Part shown: piece by piece, positions 49,901 through 61,700 of the stretch
How positions within the stretch are numbered: position 1 is the stretch's first letter
Layout of the letters: the number at the start of each line of letters is the position of its first letter
Source of the DNA: Rhabditoides inermis
Lineage: Eukaryota; Nematoda; Chromadorea; Rhabditida; Rhabditidae
Length of the DNA: 64,000 nucleotides
Direction: 5' to 3'
Assembly (NCBI GenBank): GCA_963966185.1
Contig: CAWZYM010000216.1
Coordinates: 417,501 to 481,500, forward strand
Notes under the pieces: model-generated
The model's database searches: none
What the model was told of the DNA's origin: nothing
Seen by the model: the letters and a program-made list of their open reading frames with translations, nothing else
Made by a program: the position numbers and the translations under genes

Positions 49901-52900
49901 GGTGATGACGTCCTTGACGACAGTCGGCGAGAGGTCGTAGATGCCGCCGCGGCGGAACTCTGCAGGCACATCGTTGAAGTTGCGATCAGACTCTTCGAAA
50001 CTCCCTTCGATACTGACTTCGAAACGCCTCCGAAACACGACCAAACTGTGTGTTCAAAAGGCGTTTTGAAGCGGATGTTTCGAAGAGACTGACCGCTACT
50101 TTAGGGAATCACACAGGCACCAATCCAGGCTCACAACAGTCACAACTAACAACCACAACACCCTGTCCGTAGTGGTCCCTTGGCCCGAACCAGACACGCC
50201 AGGAGGACACCAGACGAGTCCCATTTCCTTTTCACAATCACAACACTCTGACTGCAGTGGGCAGCGGAGCTGTCACTTTAGGGGATCAGACAGGCACGAG
50301 GCCCACTTCCAATTCACAACCACGACACTCCGAAAAACAGTAGTGGAAAGTGAGAGGAGACACGTTAGCATCCGCATCCGGCAGACAGGATCACAAATCA
50401 GAGCCACAGAATGTCCGCTGTGACCTCTGTGGAGCAGACACGCCAGTGGACACCAGACCTAGTCCCTCCCATTTTCAATTCACAACCACAACACACAAAG
50501 GTGGCCTGGGGAACTTCTACACATTCAAAACCATGGATACACAACTCTTCCACAACATCCATGCACCAACCAACATTTCACAGTCAATCGGACCGAGTCT
50601 CCAACGTGTCACGATTCACAGTGAGGGATACTTATGCACTCTCGAGTAGACACGAACCACACCCACAGTATCCTCTCCTCTCTCCCAACCTGTCATAATC
50701 ACTCCCGCAGTATGCCTCCAATGAGCTCGCACCTCCAGAACTTCTGCAGTACATTTGCATGATCAGACCACCTTTTATCTCTCATAAACTCTTTTTTGGA
50801 CAAAAGGACCAAAACACATGAAAACACGTGCATGAAATGTGATTCTTAAAGCATCCCTTCCTCATTTCCCCCTCCCCATGTCATTTGCCCGCAATGCCGC
50901 GCCACGACGAGGCAGCTGCAGCCAGCATGAACCACAAGGTACTGTCGGTCACGCTCCGCCCCTTGACGCCCCGCCCCTTCAGCTCGCCGAGATCACCGCC
51001 AAGATGGACCAGTGCATGTTTTACTGCAACAACCTGCTGCTCAACACCAGCACCAAGCGCGGCGGCACGGGTACGATAGGCAATCGATCGATAACCGATC
51101 GATAATCGATCGATAACCGATCGATAATCGATCGATAAATCGATATTGCAGTCAAGGACGCGCTCATCCGCCACACCATGTCGACGCGCAGCGGCGGTAC
51201 GGATCACTGTAGAGTACTGTAGATACCGTAATCCTGTTTCAGACAGCACCGTCTCCACCACCTCCTCCACCAACTCCAACTACGCCATCGTCACCGGATC
51301 CGCTTCCAGCGTGAGTCACGTGATTATTGATTTATTGATCGATCATCGATCAATCGATAATTGATATTTTTCAGACGAGCTTCACGTCCACCGATACGGG
51401 CAGCGAGTGCCGCAGCTACAAGTCGGACACTGTTCGTCTCGTGCGTATCTAAACCCCGCCCATTCAAACCACGCCCTCTACTCGTTTGTGAAATAAACAC
51501 TGTGCGCATTTGAAAGATGCATTCTTTGATTTGTCACACGTAAAACTTCAATACCGCTCAGTGGCACATACTCGCATTCAAAACACAGCGAGATTTGGCC
51601 TTGACCATAAACCGGGAAGCTGTCTATACATACGCGTGGTCAATCTCTAATCGAAGTAGTTAGAGCGGGGTTAGAGGGCTACTGCAAAGTTTGTTTGAGG
51701 CGTGGTTTGAGACTCACCCGAGGTTGTTAGAAGTAGTTGGAAAACATTCCGCAAAAAATTCGGGGGTAGTCGAAAGGCATATCGGGAGTGACTTGACGAG
51801 AGTGACCAATACACTATATACAAATACCGTAAGATTTCCCACATTGAACATCGCTCAATGTCGTCAAATATAACTCGACACATTCCGTGATCTGTGCGTG
51901 ATTCCGCTCGCAGAAAACTGTATTCGAAAACTTGTGACTGACCGGTCGCATACTGTGGCACATACACACACAATATCTATCCTATCCGAGAGTCGCCGCG
52001 ACCTTGCGCTCCAAAACTTCCTAAGCGAAAAACTATGCTATCACAAATCACTGTTATCGGCACATAGTAACTGGTATAAAAGGCTGGGCAGTAGAGTGGA
52101 AGGCATATCAGCATGTCCGCGACAACTGAGAAGGTTCTGGTGGGAGTCGCCTCTGCGGCCTCCACCCTAGCCATTGCGGCCTGTCTCATCGTCATCCCCT
52201 CCCTCTACAACACCATCAACGAGGTGAGAGTGTTCGCACCGTCGTGCAGGATTCTGATGGACGTCGTTTCAGGTGCACGAGGAGGTGTTCGATGGCGTAC
52301 AGGTGTTTCGTGTCGAGACCGACTCTGCGTGGACCGAGATGATGGACTTCCAGGTGTCGGTGGCCCCTCCTTCCAAGCCCCGCCAGAACCCCTTCAACTC
52401 CATCTTCCGCACCAAGCGTCAGACGTTCTCGGGTCTGCCCGCGCACTGTCAGTGCACTCCTCCCAAGGTCACCTGCCCGCCCGGACCCCCCGGACCCGCT
52501 GGAGCCCCGGGAATGCCCGGAACTCCCGGCATGCCTGGACCCAAGGGAATGGACAGCACCGTCACCTACGCTCCCATGACTTGCCCTCCCAAGGACAGTG
52601 GATGCATCAAGTGCCCTGCTGGACCCCCCGGACCTCCTGGACCCAACGGAATGCCCGGACCCGCCGGACCCAACGGAATGCCCGGAAACGCTGGACCCAA
52701 GGGATCCGATGGAAAGCCTGGAAGCCCTGGACCCGCCGGACCCGCCGGAAACCCTGGCACACCCGGAGGACCCGGACAGCCCGGACCGCCCGGAAAGGAC
52801 GGACAGAAGGGTCAGGGAGCGCCCGGACCCGCCGGACCCGCTGGACCCATGGGAACGCCGGGAAACAACGGAATGCCCGGAGCGCCCGGAAACGACGGAG

Positions 52901-55723
52901 CTCCCGGACCGGCGGGACCGATGGGAGCGCCCGGAAACCCGGGAACGTCCGGAGGAGACGGAAAGCCGGGATCGCCCGGAGGCGCGGGACTGCCCGGAAA
53001 CGACGCCGCCTACTGCCCCTGCCCTCCCCGCTCCGCCGCATATATCCGTCGCTTCTAAACAGTTGTATGAGCTCCATTAAGAGCTCATTAGCCCCGATAA
53101 ACTATGCAGATCACTTGTCGCACATGCTATTCGGTTGAAAGTACACACACGCAGATACACATTTGCCTGTCACACATCTCGGAACGTCCTAGTCAAATGA
53201 GCGTTCGTCTCGCCTCCCTCTCATCGGCATGCGGCCAAGTGTCGATCCGCCCGCTCTCCGTCTCTGCCTCGGTCATTCGCGCAGCCACCACCCAGCGATG
53301 CCAGGCGATATGGATCAGAAAGTAGCCTATCCTCCTTCTCCCATCCTGCTCCTCCTCCCACTTCTCATCCTGCTCCTCCTCCTTCCACTCCTCCCTTCCT
53401 GCTCCCCCTCCTCCTCACCCACCCACCCCCTAGATGAACGAGATCGCGGCCAAGATCGAGGAGTGCCTGCTCACGTGCAACGAGCTCCTCCTTGACACGC
53501 CGCTCAACAACGACGGCACCGGTACGGAACTTCTTCGCCCTTTCACCTCTCCAGACTGATGACATCATATCACTCATCACCAAATTCTTTGGCTTTGCTC
53601 ACCCAACCATTCACTCACTGATTAACTCTGTAAATCGTAGGGAGTATCGCTCCATTGTTACACTGACACTCGTGGACCAGTTCCTAGCCAGTACCTATCA
53701 TCTAATCGTTTCAGTCCGCGACCGTATCGCGGGCCACGTGCTTTCCTCGGCGCGGTCCGACTCGCGCAGTCGTTCTGGCAGCAGCTCGCGCGCCTCTTCC
53801 CTCTCCTCCCTATCCACCTCTTCCATCTCATCGGCCGGCAACGCCGCGCCCACACCCGTCATCGATCCCTACGGTACCCTACGGTACCCTACCGTATCCT
53901 ACCGTAACCCCCGTGGCAGCCAACCAGACGTACTACACGCACTCGTCGGCGTCGGCTACATCTGTGATCAGCAGCGACGACGACTCTAACCATGCTATCA
54001 TTGACCTGGACGGGTCGGGCGCCAGCGACACCGAGTGCTCGTCGGGAACGGTGAGCAATCGATGACTAATCGATAATCGATCGATATCTCCAGTTCGAGT
54101 TCTTCGACATGCACATGCCGGGGTCTGTGGCGGCGTCGGCGGCGCGCGCTCCTCACCCTCCTCCTCCCTCGGCTAAGTCCTCTTCCAAGAAGAGCAGCAA
54201 GCGCCGCAGCCGTCATCACCGCACCCGCGGAGTCATGACGCCCGAGCAGTGAGTACTGTGGGGGTATACTGTAGCTACCGTAATCTACCGTATGCTTGCA
54301 GCTCGAGCAGCCGCTACGTGTACAAGGAGTCGCTGCCGCGCAACGTGTGGTCCAAGGTGGATCAGGTATCGATTTATTATCGATTGATCTCACCCCTTCT
54401 CGTTTGATCTCACTCGTTTTAGAGCGCCGCGTCGAGCATGTCGCGCAACGAGTCGGAGCGCCTGTGCCGCATCTGAAGCTCCGCCCCCGCTGACCACGCC
54501 CACCCTACCAACCTACTTACATTCTCGTTCATAGATGTGTATTAAAATCTTCCGAGTCGCGTTTTAAAAATCAAACCTTTTCTGTGCCGAGAGTGTGCGT
54601 TGAATAAAGTGATTAGAAACGCGTGTGGTATACGTTTCATATACGACGAACAAAGGCATTGTAGTTGATGTTGATTGCGTCAATAGGATCAAACACAGTT
54701 CTAATCAGTAACAAAACAGTCAGATCAGATTAATTCAGATCATAAGAGGTAGAAGGAGAAGGAGAAGAACGTGAAACACTGCCCAGAAACTCGAGTTGTT
54801 CAAAGCTAAACCAGTTGCTGAAAAGCTAAACCAGCCAAACCAGTTGTCCAAAGCTAAACCAAAGTTAAACCAAGGCCCAGAGTTGTTAGTTCATTTGATG
54901 TGATCCACGAACCACAGTCATGTGGAATGCCGGTAGTTCCCGGGCGGAGAAAAGAGGAGATGGAATGAACGTGAAAAACTCCAGAAAAGCGGGTTCATTC
55001 GGTCAATCCGATTGTTGTGATTCCAATCCAACTATCCCACTGCGACTCACCATGCGGTATGCCCGTGGTTCCCGGCGTGGGCGGCGTCTCTGTGGACAGA
55101 CCGAACGGCGAGCGCGCGCCGTCACCGCCAAGGTCAGACGCGCGCACGTACTGAAAGAAAATCACATAATTAAATATGAAAAGAAATCCCGCTAGTACAT
55201 AAGTTCATTGTGAACAAAAGGGTCAGATGGTCGAGTTCACAATCACAATCACAATCACAATTCAACATTCAACCGGACCTGTTATGACCTCGTTAGAGAT
55301 CACAATCACAAACACCCGTAAAGAGGATCTCTCGTCCAGTCGCTGTGATACTATTCAACCCCCCCCCCTTCCCACCTGTAGCAGAATTGTATTCACCCCC
55401 CCCCCCTCCCCAGAATACAATACCAGAATACACAGAATACAATACATGTCAACACCCCCCCCCCCTCCCTCCCACCTGTGATATCTCGAGGATCTGTTAC
55501 AAGCAGTGAGTACTGTGGGGGTATACTGTATTCCCCCCTCCCACCTGTAGCAGCAGAGCGAGCGCGTCGGCCAGCCAGCTCATGCGGATCGTCAACACGC
55601 CCTCGAAGGCCGACGGGGTGTGCGAGATCTGACGAGGGAAGGCATGGGGTCAGTGTGGGCAAGGACACATACAATTAAGCCATACGTGGATTATATGAGG
55701 AGAGAGAGAGAGGGGGGGAGAGG

Positions 55724-55766
<43 letters not shown>

Positions 55767-58700
55767 CGAAATCCACTTACCAGATCCGAACACGCAATGA
55801 TCAGCTCCTGTTGCAGCACGGCAACCTGAAAAAAGAAAATGGAAATTTCTTGGGAAAAATACGTTTCGCTGAAAACATAAGCCTATCAACAAGATCAACC
55901 TGCAATCCGAGAAGAGTCGATGCTATACAAAAACAAACACGCCAACCATAAATTACGATAAATATGCCTTGCTCGTCTAAGTCTCCACCTAATAATCCCA
56001 CCTGTGGCTCGTCTTCGGGACAGCTGGAGAAGAGCAGTCCGACGATTTCGACGGGGGTGAGGGGAGAGCAGACGGTCACCTCGCGCACGCCACGAGCGCC
56101 CATAGTCACCTACGAGGGAGGGCGATATACGGTAAAATAATACGCCCACTCCTCTTAGACTCCTTAGACTTTGACTCCTCCACCTTATCTTACTGACATG
56201 TTACTCCTTGGATCAACCTAATATGTTGGTAGAATAATTCACCCCTTGGATCACCCTTAGAATTACGGTAGGAGAATAATTTGATCTCCGGCGCACTCTT
56301 AGAATTACGGTAGGAGAATAATTCCACCTTCAGCTCATTCTTAAAATTACGGTAGGAGAATAATTCGATCTGCGACGCTCCTGTAGGATTACGATAGCAG
56401 AATAATTTGATCTGTGAGACTTCCTTAGGATTACGGTAGGAGAATAGTTCGATCTGCGAATCTCCTTTAGAATTACGGTATGAGAATAATTCGATCTTCG
56501 GATCGCTCTTAGGATTACGGTAGGAGAAAAAATTGACCATCCACCCACCTGTTTTCCCCTGACCAACATGTTGGTGATGGCGGGCGCGAGGCTGTTCATC
56601 GCCTTCTGTAGACGACCGGCGCAGTACCTGCAAGGCATTTCTTGAACGTCATTCCACAGGTAACATCTGATGAGAAGAACGTCAGCAGTATGTCGCTGTC
56701 ATCAACACAAACACAACAATCAAAATTCTACATGTTATATTCATTGAATATTGAACAACAAAAATTATACAAAAATCTTTTCTCACCTGACCAGCCACCA
56801 GCTCCGCATCTGGCACGCGCGGCGGTAGAGACGCTCGAGGCGCTCGCGAAGCGTGGCTGGAGAGGAATGTCTCTCTCTCTCTCCCTCTCTCTCTCTCTTT
56901 CTCTCCCTCCCCCTCTCTCTCATCTCTCTCTCTCTCTCTCTCTCTTTATCTTTTTCTCCGATCACGTCATCAATAACCAATCAATATCCACCCACCCTCA
57001 TGAATGACAAAGTCCTGTCCGCTCCTCGCCCACATGGTGGCTATGGCGAATGCGGTCGAGCGCGGCTTGTCCGCCTCGTCCCGACGGATCACCTACATTT
57101 TATAATGAAAGAACGCTGGTCTACTTTTGGTACAAACGTGATTTTTAAAAAGGTCAGATTCGCCTCGTCCCGACGCCAGATGGATACAATTCACACATCA
57201 CACCACAAAAACACTCCAAATCAACGAGCAAAAGTTTTGCTTAATATATAAAAAAAAAGTAACCCACTTCGAAGAGCTCGTGGTCGGAACGGTCCCGCAT
57301 CTCGGCCTGTTATATGAATATGATAAATCATGAACACAAACCATGAAGATCACGCTCATTGTTATAGACGCGAACTAAGAAATGATCATTAGCCAGAGAG
57401 TTTGTAAATATTGAAATGTGTCCACAGAGAATCACAACAATTTCAGACCGTCCGGACACCTTTTCTTATTTACAAATCGGTTGTATCGCTAATATATTCG
57501 ACAACCCACACTATCATATCACCATCACTCATCACTATCACATTGTTATCATATAATCATATCACCCACCTCGGTGACCACGTCGCCCTCCTCCTCGTAC
57601 AGCGACAGACGCGACATGAGCGTGTCGTCGTGCGACGTCTCCTGCAACGACATCCCTCACTCTCTCTCACTCTCTCTCTCTCTCTTCTCTCTCTCCTCTC
57701 TCCTAACTCAAATTGTCTGATTCTTCCACGTGTTGTGCCACAGATGCCTCACACGGTATTCATTCCTCTTGCTAGCGGGCCCTCTCCCTCCTCTCCCCCA
57801 CCCACCTCCAGAATGTCCACGTCGAACTCGACGTCGTCGGTGGAGGCAAAGTCGACGTGCTCGATGCAGCACGAGTTGAGCAGCTGCTGAAACGGCAGGA
57901 GGTTGAGAGACCACATTCTTGTAATGATACGTTTCACTCTCACACTGAATACAGTCGGAGGAATATCCGTCAATTCTCTCATCGTTTAGCTTGTTGGCAA
58001 ATTCTATCAATTCCATGTTTCACGTTCACATAGATGCTAACAAGCTCACACAAGACATAGCAATACTGTGTTGATATTCATTACAATACAATTTCCATAC
58101 TCCTTAATCAACTGCAAGCCCGCTGCCAATGTACAAGACTTTCTTCATTCGAACTGCAATTTGCAAAAGACAATGCGAAAAATGAGACGAGACGAAGAGC
58201 GCGCTAGCGTCTTTATTGGTGGGACGCCAGTATCGCCACTGTATTTCCATCCTTCTCACTCACAAGCGGACGATGGTTCCCCTCCCCTCACTGGTCCCAT
58301 TCCCTCACTCCCATTCTCCTCGACTCACATGCACCCGTCCCAGCCGCACGCGGATGCCATTGACGTAGCCGTTCTTCAGACCCACTAGCAGGTCCAGCAT
58401 GTGGTCAAAGTACTCGCCTGCAAGGGATACCCCCTCTCTCTCCCCTTTCTTTCTCCCTCTCTCTCCCCTTTCTTTCTCCCTCTCCCTCTCTCTCCCTCTC
58501 TCCCCCCCCACTCACCCACGACATTCTCCTCTCTCAGCACGATGCACATGGTCGGACGGCCGGCCAGCTTCCAGCGCTTCGCCACAAACTCAATGTCGCG
58601 CTGCAATAGTGCTCGTACAGCAGCAGATGTATAGCAGCAGTTGTGTAGGTGTATAAAAAGCTTAGTAAGTGTATGAAAAAGCTTGTAGTTTCGTAGGTGT

Positions 58701-61700
58701 ATCAAAAGCTTGTAGTTTGGTAAGTGTATAAAAAGCTTGTGGTTTGCTTGTAGCTTATAGCTTGCAGTATAATATAATCAGAATCAGCGAGTCCAATCCT
58801 TGTCCAGGCGGCTAGCAGCCGCCGCACGCGGATAGTGAACACGCGACGCGGACCCTTCCTCTCTATAGCACTCTCTTCGCGTGCAGCGCAAATTATGGTT
58901 TGTAAAATACATATACGTACATTTATAACAACGTTTTTGTTTTGTGATCTCTGCTATTCCTCATCACCATCCCCTCATTCGCATACCCTCGCCCCGTCTA
59001 GACCAGTCCCCCCTCTCCCCCTTCCCTCCCTCCACCCGCCTCCCTTCATTCGTGCTCGTGTGCTCGCCCCGGGTCGCCTCGCTCTCGCAAGCGCGCCCTC
59101 ATGGCACCCAAAGGTAGCCGCTGCCTCCTCCTCCTCCTTCTCCTGCTCTTGTTTCCTCTTCTCTTTCTGCTCCTCCTGCTCTCTCTCCTCCTCCTGCTCC
59201 TTCTGTTCCTCCTGCTCCTGCTCCTTCTCCTCCCTGCACCCCGCTGCTCCCCTCCCTGTTTCCCGTCCTCCCCTCTCCCTCCGTCTCTCTTGACATCCTC
59301 ATTCCCTCCGTCTCTCTTGACATCCTCTCTCCCTCCCTCTCTCTCTCTCTCTCTCATCCCCTTCTCCCTCCAGCTAAAGGCAAGAAGGACGGGGCGAACA
59401 GGCGCAAGACGCAGAGCGAGCCGGATGGGAACAAGCGCAAGACATCGGTACGCGTGCGTGGATCCTTTCCGCGTCTCGCCTATCCAGTCTCGCTTTCAGG
59501 ATGGTCCGTCCAAAATCGCGCCCGTCAAGAGCCAGATCGATCCCGTCTCACAGAAGAGCCAGATGCAGGCCATGCCCATGTGCGTCACAATTACTGTAGA
59601 CTACCGTAACCAAACTGTTTAGGGTGCGGATGGCGCCCGACGCCACCAAACAAGCGTCCAAGAAATTTGTGAGTACCGCGTGCCGAGTTACAGTAACCAG
59701 TTGCCATGATTCAGGCACACAAGTTCGTCAAGGGCACGCTGGAGAAGGGCGTGCAGGGACTGCGCGCAGAGTTCGCAGCCATGAAGAGGTATACGGTAGC
59801 TACCGTAACCAAACGACTCTTTTCAGATCCAACGACTTCACCAAGATGAAGGCGTTCACGGACAACCAGTCCAAGAACAAGAACCGATACAAGGTGATTT
59901 GTGACGTCACCTGACTGATGACGTCATCTCTTCAGGACGTGGGTTGTCTGGACAACAGCAGAGTGGTTCTGGCCGACGGTGGAGACGGCGACTATATCCA
60001 TGCCAACTACGTGTCCACACCACAGAGCGACAAGCGCTTCATATGCTGTCAGGTGGATCGTCGGGGGGTACTGTAGTCTACCGTACACCTAGGCGCCGCT
60101 CGAGAACACGTGCCACGACTTTTGGCGGATGATGGTGCAGGATCAGTGCGGGGTGGGTCATGGACAACCAGTCCAAAAAACTACAGTACCGGTGAATCCG
60201 GCATACAGTAATTCGTACAGTCCGTACGGACTACTGTATGTCTGAATCATCTGTACTACCTACGTGAAAATGAAAAGACGATGCGAAACTCGTCTAGGTG
60301 ATTCTGATGCTGTGCAACTTCACGGAAAAAGGCGCCAAGAAGTGCTGGGAGTACTTTCCGGCGGGCAAGGGCGAGGAGAAGACGTTCGCCAATATCACAG
60401 TCAAGGTGGGATTCGGAAACCGAGTTCGAAGTAGTTCAAAGTGGTCAGAGGGAAGAGTATTTGATAATAAGTAATTGTAAGTAGTAGTCGTAAGTAAGTA
60501 ATCGTAAGTAAAGGTAATCGAAAGTAAGTCGTTAATGATAGAGACTATTCTGAGATAGTTGGAAGTAGTTGGATGTTGGACAATGACCGTTGTATTTTTT
60601 TTCTTATTTTGCCATGTTTGTGTTTTTTTTCTCTTTATTTTACACAAAAAAACGTAAACATAATTATTCCTTGAAGAACGAGGCGAGCGCGATGGTCGAC
60701 TTCGAGAACAAGTCGCAGGCCAAGGTGCAGCAGTCCACCTTCTTCGTCAGCGTCGACGGAAAGGTGAGCGTGACGTCACCGTGCACCGGTTGACGTCATC
60801 TCCAGCTGGCGCTGCGCTGCGACCACTACCACTGGATCGACTGGCCGGATCGCGGCGTGCCATCGACCGATCTGTCCGTCATCACACTGCTCGATCGAGT
60901 GCGCGGACTCACGTCAGTCTACCGTATCCACTCTACACAGTACAGTAGTACACCGCATCTTTTACATGCACACAGTTAGATCAAAACTCCGTTTCAACAT
61001 TTTGAATCTAAAACATTGTATTGGTATTTTTCCGTACCTACTTTACACAGTACAGTAGTAGAAGTACACCGTACCTTTTACCTTACCAAATTCCATAGCT
61101 CAAACATCTTTCTCAGATATCAAAAGACAGATCGAACAATAACAGATCGACATTTCGTAGCTTAAACAGTTGTATCGGTATTTCTCAACTCAAACAGTTT
61201 CCTATTACAGTACCCCCATCGTGGTGCACTGCTCGGCGGGTATCGGGCGCACTGGCTCGGTGGTGCTGATCGAGTACGTGCTGGAGGCGTGCGCCGAGGG
61301 ACTGGCGTGCGAGACGGTGGACGGGCTGCTAGTCAAGCTGCGCCGGCAGAGGAACGCCAGTGTACAGGTGGGAACGGGGATTCGTTCCTCTCCGATTTTC
61401 TAGCAACACTAATTGCGCGCAAGTGAAGTGCATAAACGAAGAAATAGAGTGAACATCATGAGTGTAGAATAGAGTGTACGCAGTGTACAGGTCGGGGGAC
61501 AGCAGCGAGTATCGTGCAGACTGCTACAGTGAACACAGAACATCATTTTAAACGAGTTGTGTACTGGTGGAGAGGAGACGGAAGTTTCCGGAATAGGTCC
61601 ACTATAGAAAAATGCTGTGTTATTAACTTTACCCTCTTGACTTCAGACGGACCACCAGTACCTGTACATTCACGCCGTGCTACTCGAGTACTTCTACAAA

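Noticed and set aside
52607..53080. Overlapping 156 to 160-aa frames across the collagen exon
   Set aside because: Shadows of the Gly-X-Y coding repeat in other frames; the collagen frame has the family features.
56190..56633. A 147-aa frame with FSYRN repeats as a gene
   Set aside because: It is the 45-bp intron minisatellite read out of frame with the adjoining kinase-subunit exon.
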